NCBI RefSeq assembly: GCF_025985425.1
Contig: NZ_CP094972.1
Location: 1,612,001 to 1,676,000 of the forward strand
Source of the DNA: Entomomonas sp. E2T0
GTDB taxonomy: Bacteria; Pseudomonadota; Gammaproteobacteria; Pseudomonadales; Pseudomonadaceae
Direction of reading: 5' to 3'
DNA: 64,000 nucleotides
Part shown: positions 37,041 through 46,302 of the stretch, one piece after another
Position numbering within the stretch: the stretch's first letter is position 1
How the letters are laid out: every line of letters starts with the position of its first letter
Position numbers and translations under genes: made by a program
The notes under the pieces: model-generated
What the model was told of the DNA's origin: nothing
The model's input: only the letters and a program-made list of their open reading frames with translations
Database searches by the model: none

Positions 37041-37895
37041 ATGGAAGAATTAGTTTGTTATAAAAAAATGCCTGTTTGGACAAATACTACCTTACCAGAA
37101 GGCTTTAAAGAAAAGCACAATACTCAACAAGGAACATGGGCAAAATTAGTTATTTTGCAGGGCTCATTAGAGTTTGCCATGTTAACAGAGCAAGGCGATA
37201 TAATTGAGCAATTTAGTTTTTCTGTTGCTAATCAGCCTCCTTTTATAGAACCTCAACAATGGCATAAGATAGTGAGTTGTTCAGATGATTTAGAATGCCA
37301 ATTAGGATTTTATTGTAAAGCAGAAGATTATACGCATAAAAAATATGATTTAACTAAAACCCATTCAGAGGTTTTAGAAGCAGTAAAAATAGTTAAACCC
37401 TGTAAAGCATTAGATTTAGGTTGTGGTGGTGGTAGAAACTCTTTGTTCCTCCATTTACTAGGGTTTGATGTTACCTCCGTAGATCAAAATATTGAGCGTT
37501 TACAAGAGGTGGTAACTAAAGAAAATATACAAGGTATCAAGGTAGCTCCTTATAATATTAACGAAGCTACAATCACTGACAATTATGGTTTTATTCTTTC
37601 TACTGTGGTTCTAATGTTTTTAGAACGGGATCGAATTCCTGCTATTATTCAGAATATGCAACAACACACTGATATAGGTGGTTATAATTTAATTGTTTCG
37701 GCGATGTCTACAGAGGATTTTCCTTGCCCAGTCTCATTTTCTTTTACCTTTAAAGAAAATGAATTAAAAGAGTATTACCAAGGTTGGGAAATTATTAAAT
37801 ATAATGAGAATGTAGGCGAGCTACATAGAAAAGATGAAAATGGTCAACGAATCAAATTACGTTTTGCTACGTTATTGGCCAAGAAAATAAATTAA
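37041..37895 (+). CDS. tehB: TehB-like SAM-dependent methyltransferase with DUF1971 domain
   Basis: About 284 residues. An N-terminal DUF1971 (YeaR/TehB-type) cupin-like domain of some 90 residues (KKMPVWTNTTLPEGF to PPFIEPQQWHKI) is joined to a TehB methyltransferase domain with the SAM-binding motif ALDLGCGGGRNSLFL. Homologues methylate tellurite or selenite and give resistance when overexpressed; the normal substrate may differ. The long form with DUF1971 is the Haemophilus/Pseudomonas type. The ATG at 37041 has AGAGG upstream. No tehA partner is adjacent. Confidence 0.9.
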   Translation: MEELVCYKKMPVWTNTTLPEGFKEKHNTQQGTWAKLVILQGSLEFAMLTEQGDIIEQFSFSVANQPPFIEPQQWHKIVSCSDDLECQLGFYCKAEDYTHKKYDLTKTHSEVLEAVKIVKPCKALDLGCGGGRNSLFLHLLGFDVTSVDQNIERLQEVVTKENIQGIKVAPYNINEATITDNYGFILSTVVLMFLERDRIPAIIQNMQQHTDIGGYNLIVSAMSTEDFPCPVSFSFTFKENELKEYYQGWEIIKYNENVGELHRKDENGQRIKLRFATLLAKKIN

Positions 37896-37915
37896 AGCAT
37901 AAGTATTAGAGTAAG

Positions 37916-38752
37916 ATGATTAGAATTATTGTATTTATTAACACGTTATTATTAGCAACTGTTTGCCATGCAGAGGGTTTTATAACAAGATTGTTAAATA
38001 AACCCGTGCAAGGTGGTGTGGCTGTTGTAGCCTTAGATAAAGAGACGACTAAGCCTAGTGTTTATTATAAAGATAAGCCAGTATTGGTGATTCATGAAGA
38101 TAATAAACAATGGATCGCTGTGGTTGGGATTCCTTTAACTACCAAAGCAGGTACTGAAAGTATTATGGTTAAAGGACAACAAGGTAGTTATACAGCTAAT
38201 TTTACAGTAGCTCATAAAGATTATCGTGAACAACATATTAAGTTAAAGAATAAACAGCAAGTTAATCCTGATCAGCAGAATCAACAACGGATAGCTAAAG
38301 AGTTGAAATTACAATTAGCAGCCTATCAACAGTTTTCCAATCGAATTCCTAGCAATGTAATGTTTGATCTACCCGTTACAGGTAGGTTATCTAGCCCTTT
38401 TGGCTTAAGACGTTTCTTTAATGGTGAGGAACGTAATCCCCATTCTGGTTTAGATTTGGCTGTACCACAAGGAACACCTATTAAAGCGCCTGCTGATGGG
38501 GAAATTATTTTAATGGGTGATTATTTCTTTAATGGTAAAACACTCTTTATCGATCATGGACAAGGTTTAATCAGCATGTTCTGCCATTTGTCAGCTATTG
38601 ATGTAAAGCTTGGGCAACAGGTTAAAAGGGGGGAGGTAGTAGCTAAAGTAGGTGCTACAGGAAGGGCGACAGGACCACACTTACACTGGAATGTGAGCCT
38701 AAATGATGCCCGTGTTGATCCTGCTATTTTTATTGGTAAGTTTCAGTATTAG
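37916..38752 (+). CDS. M23-family zinc metallopeptidase (LytM domain), exported
   Basis: A 278-residue exported peptidase with a signal peptide (to about residue 19). A beta-rich N-terminal domain is followed by a short coiled segment and the C-terminal LytM domain. Zinc and catalytic residues are all present: His176 and Asp180 in NPHSGLD, His224 in CHLSA, and His255-Leu-His257 in GPHLHW. It probably cuts peptidoglycan cross-bridges, as do similar Pseudomonas proteins. Its stop overlaps that of the convergent unknown gene by three to four bases, with no terminator between them. Confidence 0.9.
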   Translation: MIRIIVFINTLLLATVCHAEGFITRLLNKPVQGGVAVVALDKETTKPSVYYKDKPVLVIHEDNKQWIAVVGIPLTTKAGTESIMVKGQQGSYTANFTVAHKDYREQHIKLKNKQQVNPDQQNQQRIAKELKLQLAAYQQFSNRIPSNVMFDLPVTGRLSSPFGLRRFFNGEERNPHSGLDLAVPQGTPIKAPADGEIILMGDYFFNGKTLFIDHGQGLISMFCHLSAIDVKLGQQVKRGEVVAKVGATGRATGPHLHWNVSLNDARVDPAIFIGKFQY

Positions 38753-39312
38753 AGGTAGTATTTTTCAGTTAATTGTCTAACGCCACTATGTAGTGCTTTT
38801 ATATTCTCATAATAAGTTTTTCGGTATTGATCTTGAAGGTTAGGTCGTTGATCTTGATTTTCATTGTAAAACAATGTTGAATCTTCTGGATTCATACTTA
38901 TAAAGTTAAAAACTTGATTCCGAATATATTCAATCACAATATCATTGCTATTTAACATATCATTTAAGACGATATTATAACGATACAAGTTTTCTGCATA
39001 AGTAATAACTTTTAATAGGTAATCTTCTTTATTTTCAATACCTAATAAATGTGAGCCTTTAAATGGTTTCAGTGCAAAAAAAGGTAATTGGTAGATAGAG
39101 CAAAGTCTATCAATTAATTCGTGTAAAAAAAATTGCCTTTTTAAACAATTAGGATCTTTTGCAAATTCCCAAATAAGCTCAATAGTACAAATGCTACCTA
39201 TTTCATAATCAAACAAATCACCACTATCATCATCTTCAATGAATTGATCAACAGCTTCATCTAAATCAGTGCCATAAGCCCATTTTCTAATGACATTTTC
39301 ATCAAAATGCAT
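38749..39312 (-). CDS. Unknown acidic cytoplasmic protein
   Basis: A 187-residue soluble protein with no signal peptide. The N-terminal third is strongly acidic (DLDEAVDQFIEDDDSGDLFDYE); the rest looks helical, with LIWEFAKDPNCLKRQFFLHEL and a basic tail (RKTYYENIKALHSG). I recognise no family. It begins 9 bases after nfuA and is probably co-transcribed, which hints weakly at Fe-S maturation or stress. It converges tail-to-tail on the M23 peptidase gene with overlapping stop codons. Confidence 0.68.
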   Translation of the reverse strand: MHFDENVIRKWAYGTDLDEAVDQFIEDDDSGDLFDYEIGSICTIELIWEFAKDPNCLKRQFFLHELIDRLCSIYQLPFFALKPFKGSHLLGIENKEDYLLKVITYAENLYRYNIVLNDMLNSNDIVIEYIRNQVFNFISMNPEDSTLFYNENQDQRPNLQDQYRKTYYENIKALHSGVRQLTEKYYL

Positions 39313-39321
39313 ATATTATTC

Positions 39322-39906
39322 CTAATAGTAAGCATTTTCTTTATTGCTATGATCGGTTACATCTCTAACAGCAGTAAGTTCAGGAATACGTTCAAGTAGT
39401 GTCTTCTCAACACCTTCTTTAAGGGTAGTATCAACCATACCACAACCTTGGCAACCACCGCCAAACTGTAAAATAGCCACATTACCATCTACAATATCGA
39501 TTAGGCTGATATGTCCACCGTGACTAGCGAGTCCAGGGTTAATTTCTGTTTGCAAATAATATTCAACGCGCTGGTTAAGCGGACTGCTATCATCAATCAT
39601 AGGTACTTTAGAGTTTGGTGCTTTAATCGTTAATTGACCGCCCATACGATCTTCAGCAAAATCTACTACCGCATCTTCTAAAAAGGGCTCACTAACTGCA
39701 TCTATCCATGCAGTAAATTTAGCTAAACCAAGTACCCTATCCGAAGGATCTTCCTCACCAGGACGACAATAAGAAATACATGTTTCTGCTTGTGGAGTAC
39801 CTGGTTGGGTAATAAACACCCTAATACCCACATCTTTATGGTCTTGTTTAGCAAGTAAGCTGGCCAAATAATCTTGCGCCGCTTCTGTAATATTAATACT
39901 AGACAT
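39322..39906 (-). CDS. nfuA: Fe/S biogenesis protein NfuA
   Basis: A 194-residue carrier that delivers 4Fe-4S clusters to apoproteins. It has an N-terminal degenerate A-type (HesB-like) domain (residues 1-100) and a C-terminal Nfu domain with the cluster ligands Cys152 and Cys155 in [11 protein letters not shown]. Length and order match Pseudomonas and E. coli NfuA. It heads a likely operon with the unknown acidic gene. Confidence 0.96.
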   Translation of the reverse strand: MSSINITEAAQDYLASLLAKQDHKDVGIRVFITQPGTPQAETCISYCRPGEEDPSDRVLGLAKFTAWIDAVSEPFLEDAVVDFAEDRMGGQLTIKAPNSKVPMIDDSSPLNQRVEYYLQTEINPGLASHGGHISLIDIVDGNVAILQFGGGCQGCGMVDTTLKEGVEKTLLERIPELTAVRDVTDHSNKENAYY

Positions 39907-39987
39907 AATGACTCCTAAGTTATTGTGTTTAGTTTACGCTACTATAAGGTTTTTATAAAGTCCTAGTGTTTTAGTAGGAATAATTTT

Positions 39988-40746
39988 TTACTTAATTAAT
40001 AATAAGAGGCCACAAACTAATAAAAAGCAGCCATATAATATTTTTAATAATTTGGGGGGGAGGGCATAGGCTAATCTCACACCAAAGCCAACGCTGGTTA
40101 ATCCACCCAATGCGAGGGGTATGCCTACGGCCCAATTAACTTGTCCATGCAGTAAATACATAAATAATGAAGCCAGTAAGCTAGGTAGTGCTAGCGATAA
40201 AGCAAGGCTTTGTGCAATTAATTGAGCTAGACCAAAGACTAAAGTAAGCACAGGTGTTGCTATTGCACCTGCGCCTACTGCAAAAATACCACCTAAAAAT
40301 CCACAAGTCCCACCCAAGACGATAAACCAGATAAATCCATAGGCTGATTCTTTACTTCCTAAAACTGTTTTTTTACGGAATAAGGCATGTGATATTGAGT
40401 AAATAGCTAAACAAAACATAAAGATTGCAAATATATTTTGTAATTTATTAGCTTGCAAAGTGAGTGCCACATAAGCACCTAGAAATGATAAGAAGAAACT
40501 AGGGATACTTAAAGAAAGCGCATAACGTATATTAATTTTATCGCGCTTATGATAGTTACGAAGAGATAAAATTACATTAGGAACCACCATAATCAGCGCA
40601 GTACCTTGTGCCATTTGTTGATCGAAGCCAAAGAAGATAACTAACAATGGAATAACCAGTAAACCACCGCCAATGCCAAATAAGGCACCTAAAAAGCCTA
40701 CGAATGCACCAAGGAAAAAGTAAAGAAGGAAGGAAGTTAGCAACAT
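39988..40746 (-). CDS. TauE/SafE-family membrane transporter
   Basis: A 252-residue inner-membrane protein with about eight helices. The first helix has the repeated family motif GFLGALFGIGGGLLVIPLL, echoed in the second half as GFLGGIFAVGAGAIATPVL. The family moves sulfonates, sulfite or other organic anions; the substrate is not readable here. sseA follows upstream on the same strand after about 290 bases, giving a loose sulfur context. A family member of ordinary length. Confidence 0.88.
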   Translation of the reverse strand: MLLTSFLLYFFLGAFVGFLGALFGIGGGLLVIPLLVIFFGFDQQMAQGTALIMVVPNVILSLRNYHKRDKINIRYALSLSIPSFFLSFLGAYVALTLQANKLQNIFAIFMFCLAIYSISHALFRKKTVLGSKESAYGFIWFIVLGGTCGFLGGIFAVGAGAIATPVLTLVFGLAQLIAQSLALSLALPSLLASLFMYLLHGQVNWAVGIPLALGGLTSVGFGVRLAYALPPKLLKILYGCFLLVCGLLLLIK

Positions 40747-40972
40747 TGTTATTTGTTAAATAAAAGTAGGATAATGTGTTTTGGTAATTATAAATAAAAA
40801 TTACTGTTTTAGCTTGGAAAATAAAGAACTAAATAAGTTGCATAATTAAAACAGAAACTATGCTTTTTATACGAAATTCAGTTGTAATGGTTAATTCTAT
40901 AAAGATCGTTGGTTATTAGTTTTGATATTAAAAACGCCACTACTAGAAAATAATTTGAGTAAATAAGATATG

Positions 40973-41007
40973 ACCCACAAGTTATTTTAATGTATTTGCT
41001 TGTGGGT
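40973..41007 (-). terminator. Hairpin downstream of sseA
   Basis: ACCCACAAG (40973-40981) pairs with CTTGTGGGT (40999-41007) over a 17-base loop, about 30 bases beyond the sseA stop. There is no clean T-run. Confidence 0.5.
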
Positions 41008-41039
41008 TATATAGCATTTTTATCTAATAGATAGTGAAA

Positions 41040-41894
41040 CTAATCACCCACTGCAACAGGGTGTTTGGGATCAGTAATCCATTCACTCCAAGAGCCTGCA
41101 TAAAGGGGAATTAATGGATAGCCAGCGAGGCATAAGGCAAATAAGTTATGACAAGCTGAAACCCCAGAACCACAATAAGCAATCACTTTATCAATAGGTT
41201 TATTATTAATTAATATTTGAAAACGCTCTTGTAGCTTGGGAATAGTTAAAAAGAAACCATTACTATCTAAGTTTTCCATAAAATTAGCACAGGTGGCACC
41301 AGGTATATGACCTGCTACAGGATCCATTGGTTCTACTTCACCTCGAAAACGAGGTAGTGCTCGAGCATCTAATAGAGTTAGTTGATCATCACCTAACTTA
41401 TTTGCTAAATCATTAGCATTAATTAATAATGAGTTATCTGGTTGGCCTATAAAGTTACCAATATGTACTGGCGTTTTATCACTGGTAATAGGTAATCCTG
41501 CTTCTTGCCATGCTTTAAAGCCACCATCTAATAGGAATACATTATCCCTTTTCCCTAGCCAAACCAGTGTCCACCACATTTTTGTAGCAAAAGGGCTTGG
41601 TCCATTGTCATAAATAACGACTTTACTGTCATTATTTAAACCACATTGTGCTAGTTTTTCTATGAGTAGATTAGTATCTGGTAAAGGATGACGACTTGTT
41701 TTTCCTTTAATAACTGGGCTAGAGAGGTCTTTATCTAAATCAATAAAAACGGCATTAGGAATATGGCCTGTTTGATAGGATTGCTCGCCATAGCTTGTGT
41801 CTTCAAGTGAAAATCGGCAGTCAAAAATAATTAGATCTTTATCATTTAAATGGTTAGCTAGTTTTTCACAATTGATAAGTTGAGCAAGAGCCAT
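41040..41894 (-). CDS. sseA: 3-mercaptopyruvate sulfurtransferase (rhodanese family)
   Basis: A 284-residue two-domain rhodanese. The active-site loop reads CGSGVSA, with Cys241 as the persulfide carrier. The Gly-Ser pattern is that of mercaptopyruvate sulfurtransferases; thiosulfate rhodaneses have CRKGVTA. The inactive N-terminal domain contains YDNGPSPFATKMWW. I start it at 41894 (MALAQLINCEK) because AGGAGA lies just upstream; an in-frame ATG at 41939 adds 15 residues without support. A single gene. Confidence 0.93.
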   Translation of the reverse strand: MALAQLINCEKLANHLNDKDLIIFDCRFSLEDTSYGEQSYQTGHIPNAVFIDLDKDLSSPVIKGKTSRHPLPDTNLLIEKLAQCGLNNDSKVVIYDNGPSPFATKMWWTLVWLGKRDNVFLLDGGFKAWQEAGLPITSDKTPVHIGNFIGQPDNSLLINANDLANKLGDDQLTLLDARALPRFRGEVEPMDPVAGHIPGATCANFMENLDSNGFFLTIPKLQERFQILINNKPIDKVIAYCGSGVSACHNLFALCLAGYPLIPLYAGSWSEWITDPKHPVAVGD

Positions 41895-42010
41895 GGTATT
41901 TCTCCTATGATTTTCTTTATTAGTAATATACCTATTCACAATAAATAGATCACTGAAAATTTTTAGTTTACATAATGACGCACCAAAATAAATAGTTTTG
42001 ATTCTTTATA

Positions 42011-42029
42011 TTGCACCAAGAAGATGCAA
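42011..42029. promoter_or_regulatory. Probable NtrC-binding site of glnK-amtB
   Basis: TTGCACC-AAGAA-GATGCAA fits the NtrC pattern GCACC-N5-GGTGC with one mismatch. It lies about 85 bases upstream of the sigma-54 promoter, a normal enhancer distance. Confidence 0.7.
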
Positions 42030-42098
42030 TATTTATCGGTGATTGTAGAAAATTATTAATAATCAATATCTTGCAAATTGTCTGAGGATTATTTTTTG

Positions 42099-42116
42099 TT
42101 GGCAAGCTTTCTGCAA
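42099..42116 (+). promoter_or_regulatory. Sigma-54 (RpoN) promoter of glnK-amtB
   Basis: TTGGCAAGCTTTCTGCAA has the invariant GG (42101-42102) and GC (42113-42114) exactly 12 bases apart, the -24/-12 arrangement. With the NtrC-type site upstream this predicts induction under nitrogen limitation. Confidence 0.8.
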
Positions 42117-42184
42117 TAGACCAATTAACAAGTAACTTTTACTTCGTTTTTAATTTTTTATGTACTAAACAAGTGCTTATATAG

Positions 42185-42225
42185 GATAAACTGTACAACG
42201 GGGTTTCTCTCCTGTACGGATTATC
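42185..42225 (+). promoter_or_regulatory. Candidate leader hairpin before glnK
   Basis: GATAAACTGTAC (42185-42196) and GTACGGATTATC (42214-42225) pair at 10 of 12 positions. The hairpin ends just before the ribosome site AGAGGAGA of glnK. It may affect translation or RNA stability; no known riboswitch class is recognised. Confidence 0.3.
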
Positions 42226-42244
42226 TAGCCAGAGGAGAGTTTGA

Positions 42245-42583
<339 letters not shown>

Positions 42584-42609
42584 GTAATTGTCAGTGCAGG
42601 AGAAACCCC

Positions 42610-43932
42610 ATGTTATCTTTCCGTAAATTACTCGGGATGGCTTGCCTATTGTCGCTAGCTACCCCTTTCACTATGGCACAAGAAACTGCAAAACTTGATA
42701 GTGGCGATACAGCTTGGATGCTTATTTCAACGGCACTTGTTCTTTTTATGACTATTCCTGGTCTTGCCTTATTTTATGGCGGTATGGTACGTGCTAAAAA
42801 TATTTTATCAGTGATGATGCAATCATTTGCTGTGACAGCATTGGTTACCATTCTATGGTTTATTTATGGCTATAGTATCGCCTTTAGTACGACAGGAATG
42901 GAGGCAGGTGTAACTAATCTCAATTCTTTTGTAGGCAGTTTAGATAATTTATTCTTAAAGCAATTAGGCCATGATAGTTTAAATGGTACTTATCCAGAAA
43001 GTGTTTGGATTACTTTTCAATTAACCTTTGCCATATTAACGCCTGTACTTATCGTCGGTGCTTTTGCGGAACGAATGAAGTTTTCTGCGATGTTAGTGTT
43101 TATGGGATGTTGGTTTACCTTAGTGTATGCGCCTATTGCCCATATGGTATGGGGTGGTGATGGTGGTCTTATGCATGAGTGGGGTGTGATTGATTTTGCT
43201 GGCGGAACAGTGGTACATATTAATGCAGGTGTTGCTGGGTTAGTGGCTTGTTTAATGTTGGGTAAACGTAAGGGATATCCATCATCAGCAATGGCGCCCC
43301 ATAACCTACCATTTACTTTAGTCGGTGCTGCGATGTTATGGTTTGGTTGGTTTGGTTTTAATGCTGGCTCAGCAGGTGCAGCAGACGCTTCAGCAGGTAT
43401 GGCAATGTTAGTTACACAAATTGCTACAGCAGCAGCGGCATTAGCTTGGATGTCTTGTGAATGGATTATTCATGGTAAACCAAGTGCCTTAGGTATTGCT
43501 TCAGGGGTAGTAGCTGGATTAGTCGCTATTACTCCAGCAGCCGGTACAGCAGGGCCAGCAGGTGCCTTAGTGATTGGCCTTGCTTCTGGTGTTGTTTGTT
43601 TCTTCTGTGCCACTACTTTGAAACGTAAATTAGGTTATGATGACTCCTTAGATGCTTTTGGGGTACACGGTGTAGGTGGTATTGTAGGCGCTATCTTAAC
43701 AGGTGTGTTTGCAGCCCCAATATTAGGTGGTTTTGATGCTGGTGTTACTAATATTACACATCAAGTATGGATACAAACATTAAGTGTCATTGTCACTGTT
43801 ACTTACACAGCTATTGTTACATTCATTATTTTATTTATTATTAATAAATTAATGGGATTACGTGTAACAGAGGAAGAAGAAGTTATAGGTTTAGATCTTT
43901 CATCTCATAATGAACGTGGTTATAATCTCTAA
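42610..43932 (+). CDS. amtB: Ammonium transporter AmtB
   Basis: A 440-residue ammonium channel. A cleavable signal peptide (ending TMAQ) precedes about 11 membrane helices. Typical segments: FYGGMVRAKN, the periplasmic FAERMKFSAM, DFAGGTVVHINAG (with a pore His) and FGVHGVGGIVGAILTGVF (with the second pore His). GlnK binds its cytoplasmic face and closes it when nitrogen is plentiful. It ends at a hairpin with a weak T-run. Confidence 0.97.
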   Translation: MLSFRKLLGMACLLSLATPFTMAQETAKLDSGDTAWMLISTALVLFMTIPGLALFYGGMVRAKNILSVMMQSFAVTALVTILWFIYGYSIAFSTTGMEAGVTNLNSFVGSLDNLFLKQLGHDSLNGTYPESVWITFQLTFAILTPVLIVGAFAERMKFSAMLVFMGCWFTLVYAPIAHMVWGGDGGLMHEWGVIDFAGGTVVHINAGVAGLVACLMLGKRKGYPSSAMAPHNLPFTLVGAAMLWFGWFGFNAGSAGAADASAGMAMLVTQIATAAAALAWMSCEWIIHGKPSALGIASGVVAGLVAITPAAGTAGPAGALVIGLASGVVCFFCATTLKRKLGYDDSLDAFGVHGVGGIVGAILTGVFAAPILGGFDAGVTNITHQVWIQTLSVIVTVTYTAIVTFIILFIINKLMGLRVTEEEEVIGLDLSSHNERGYNL

Positions 43933-43953
43933 TAGTTAACACATGATGTGTAA

Positions 43954-43980
43954 AAACGCCCAGTATTCGCTGGGCGTTTC
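43954..43980 (+). terminator. Terminator of glnK-amtB
   Basis: AAACGCCCAG (43954-43963) pairs with CTGGGCGTTT (43970-43979), a strong GC-rich stem with a short T-rich tail. Confidence 0.75.
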
Positions 43981-44082
43981 TATTTCAGGAAATTATTTTA
44001 TAGAAAATTAAACTATTTTATTGAAGAAATGACTAAAATTATTTTATATTATTAGAAACTTTATGTGATTAATGGGGTGCTT

Positions 44083-44367
44083 ATGATTGATGATGATTTA
44101 GAACAAGAAAATGATGATGATATTGAAGAGCAGGATGATGAAGGTGTAGACGCTTATAATGGCCCTGATAGTGATGAGCCAGAAGATATTAATGAGCAAG
44201 ATGAGATACCTACAACAAATAAAAAGATAGGTAAGCCAGTAACTGAAGAGGAAGAGTTGCCTAATATAGAGGCAAAGCAAAAAGATCGTGATGCCTTAGA
44301 GCGCGCTATGCAAGAGTTTCTTGCTAAAGGCGGCAAGATACAAACATTGGATTCTGAGAACAAATAA
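44083..44367 (+). CDS. sutA: SutA-like RNA polymerase-binding protein
   Basis: A 94-residue, very acidic protein. The first 55 residues are almost all Asp, Glu and polar residues. The conserved core follows: EEELPNIEAKQKDRDALERA then MQEFLAKGGKIQ. This matches SutA of Pseudomonas aeruginosa, an intrinsically disordered factor that binds RNA polymerase and aids transcription in slow growth. As there, the gene lies near glnK-amtB. The C-terminal tail beyond GGKIQ is shorter than in P. aeruginosa, ending TLDSENK. The ATG at 44083 has GGGG upstream; the longer frame would use a GTG at 44065. Confidence 0.82.
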   Translation: MIDDDLEQENDDDIEEQDDEGVDAYNGPDSDEPEDINEQDEIPTTNKKIGKPVTEEEELPNIEAKQKDRDALERAMQEFLAKGGKIQTLDSENK

Positions 44368-44375
44368 AAAAATCA

Positions 44376-44409
44376 CATTGCTTGCTATGGGGCAACATAG
44401 CAAGCAATG
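44376..44409 (-). terminator. Rho-independent terminator of rpiA
   Basis: CATTGCTTGCTATG (44376-44389) pairs perfectly with CATAGCAAGCAATG (44396-44409). Read leftwards it runs into TTTTTTT. It may also stop sutA transcripts. Confidence 0.85.
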
Positions 44410-44418
44410 ATAGCAAGA

Positions 44419-45093
44419 CTATGGTGTTAGCAATTGAACACCTTTATCTTGTGTACCTAAGAATAATAAATCAGCAGGTCTTTTAACAAATAAGCCGTTA
44501 CAAACAACACCTGTAATATTATTAAGTTTTACTTCTAGATCTTTAGCTTTGTTAATAGCTAGGTTATGTACATCAAGAATTACATTACCGTTATCCGTGA
44601 CAAAACCTTCACGATAAATAGGATCACCACCTAATTTAACAATCTCTCTAGCCACATAGCTGCGTGCCATTGGAATAACTTCAATAGGAAGAGGGAAGGC
44701 GCCTAGTGTGTCTACAAATTTACTTTCGTCAGCGATACAAATAAAGTTTTTTGCAACTGCGGCGATAATTTTTTCACGGGTTAATGCACCACCACCACCT
44801 TTAATTAATTCAAGGTATCTATTAACTTCATCTGCTCCATCAATATAAAACTCTAATTCCGCAACACTGTTTAGATCATAAACGGGTATGCCATGTTTCT
44901 TTAATCGTTGTGCCGATTGTTCTGAACTAGCAACAGCTCCATCAAAATCCATTTTGTGATTAGCCAGTAAATCAATGAAATAGTTAGTAGTAGAACCTGT
45001 TCCAATACCAATAATGCTTTTACTTTGTAATTTAGGCATCAGGTGGGACATGGCAGTTTGAGCAGCAGCTTGTTTTAATTGATTTTGTTGCAT
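44419..45093 (-). CDS. rpiA: Ribose-5-phosphate isomerase A
   Basis: Interconverts ribose 5-phosphate and ribulose 5-phosphate in the non-oxidative pentose-phosphate pathway, together with transaldolase encoded at 18.2-19.1 kb. The 224 residues show GIGTGSTT, the catalytic DGADEVN and [12 protein letters not shown]. Usual length and start. The Pseudomonas neighbour ilvA is not here. Confidence 0.96.
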   Translation of the reverse strand: MQQNQLKQAAAQTAMSHLMPKLQSKSIIGIGTGSTTNYFIDLLANHKMDFDGAVASSEQSAQRLKKHGIPVYDLNSVAELEFYIDGADEVNRYLELIKGGGGALTREKIIAAVAKNFICIADESKFVDTLGAFPLPIEVIPMARSYVAREIVKLGGDPIYREGFVTDNGNVILDVHNLAINKAKDLEVKLNNITGVVCNGLFVKRPADLLFLGTQDKGVQLLTP

Positions 45094-45184
45094 GGTAGTA
45101 GCCTTCTGTCAGTGAGGTTTTTAAGCATTATAGCAGATAACCATCATTTTATAGGTAGTAGATATCTTAATATCTTGCAAATGT

Positions 45185-45640
45185 TTAGTTGTTAATTTGG
45201 GTATATAGTTTAATTAGTGAAATTAATTCGTAATCCACACTAATTTCGGCTTTTAATAATTTACTTACGGGGCATGTTTCAGAAGCATTTACTGCCATTT
45301 CAGCAAATTGTTCTTTACTTATACTAGGTATTCTAGCCTTTACAGTTAAGTGAGAGTGAGTCATTGATGATGAATCAAAATCTATGGTTACCTCTGCACT
45401 GGTTTCAATATAGTTAGCAATTAGGCCAGCTTCTTCGAGTAACTCTGTTAACATTAAAGTAAAACAGTCTGCATGGGCAGCTGCAATTAACTCAGCAGGG
45501 TTGGTAGCTTTTCTTTGACCATCATCAAAATGTGATATAAATGAGTAAGGCGTATTTTTTATTTGTTTGCTTTGTGTAGTGGTTACACCTTTTCCTTCAG
45601 CTCTTGATCCTTCCCATATGGCAGTAGCAGACTGTTTCAT
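45185..45640 (-). CDS. osmC: OsmC-type organic hydroperoxide peroxiredoxin
   Basis: A 151-residue thiol peroxidase. The two redox cysteines lie in AHADCFTLML and ASETCPVSKLL; the N-terminal AIWEGSRAEGKG and the sequence TNPAELIAAAHA are typical of OsmC rather than Ohr. It reduces organic hydroperoxides under osmotic or oxidative stress. Single gene. Confidence 0.92.
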   Translation of the reverse strand: MKQSATAIWEGSRAEGKGVTTTQSKQIKNTPYSFISHFDDGQRKATNPAELIAAAHADCFTLMLTELLEEAGLIANYIETSAEVTIDFDSSSMTHSHLTVKARIPSISKEQFAEMAVNASETCPVSKLLKAEISVDYELISLIKLYTQINN

Positions 45641-45789
45641 ATTTTAGTTTCCTAAATTTTTAGAAGTATCTTTTCTGTATTATTAAATATTTATAGCGTA
45701 TTAAACAATGATAAATTTCATTTAAAACTTATACTGTATTTTTTATCAGGTATACTTATGTACCACTTTGTTAATGGATATAAGATGTT

Positions 45790-46302
45790 ATGTTGCCTTT
45801 ATCAATTATAGTAGCATTAGCAGATAATCATATTATTGGTATCAATAACCAGTTACCTTGGCATTTGCCTGCTGATTTAAAGCATTTTAAAGCGGTTACT
45901 ACAGGTAAACCCATTATTATGGGGCGTAAAACATGGGAATCTTTGGGTCGTCCTTTACCTAATCGATTAAATATCGTAATAAGTCGACAAGCAGATTTTG
46001 TAGCAGAAGGGGCGGAAGTCTATCCAACATTAGAAAAGGCTATGCTGCGTGCTAACGAATGGGCAACAGCTCAACAAGTTAATGAAATGATGTTGATCGG
46101 TGGCGCACAACTTTATAGCATGGCTTTAGAAACGAATGTAGTAGATAAATTATATCTAACTCGTGTTCACCTTAAGCCAGAGGGAGATGCTTGGTTTCCT
46201 GAGTTTGATGAGAGTTTGTGGTGTAAAGCTGAAGAGCAAAGCTTTGCAGCAGAAGATGATAAGCCTGCTTATACCATAGAGGTTTGGAATAAAAAGATTT
46301 AG
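45790..46302 (+). CDS. folA: Dihydrofolate reductase
   Basis: Reduces dihydrofolate to tetrahydrofolate. The 170 residues include the Met20-loop region NNQLPWHLPADLKHF with the catalytic Asp, the NADPH segment GRKTWESLGRPLPNRLNIVISR and the IGGAQLYSMAL motif. It looks trimethoprim-sensitive in type (chromosomal FolA), but sensitivity cannot be read safely. Another ATG five bases earlier is out of frame. It is followed directly by copy 1 of the palindromic repeat. Confidence 0.96.
   Translation: MLPLSIIVALADNHIIGINNQLPWHLPADLKHFKAVTTGKPIIMGRKTWESLGRPLPNRLNIVISRQADFVAEGAEVYPTLEKAMLRANEWATAQQVNEMMLIGGAQLYSMALETNVVDKLYLTRVHLKPEGDAWFPEFDESLWCKAEEQSFAAEDDKPAYTIEVWNKKI

Larger units (their letters stand above)
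41895..42244 (+). other. glnK upstream region
   Basis: A 350-base gap between divergent sseA and glnK. It contains an NtrC-type site (42011-42029), a sigma-54 promoter (42099-42116) and an imperfect leader hairpin (42185-42225). A further GCACCA half-site is at about 41980. No gene is seen. Confidence 0.8.
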
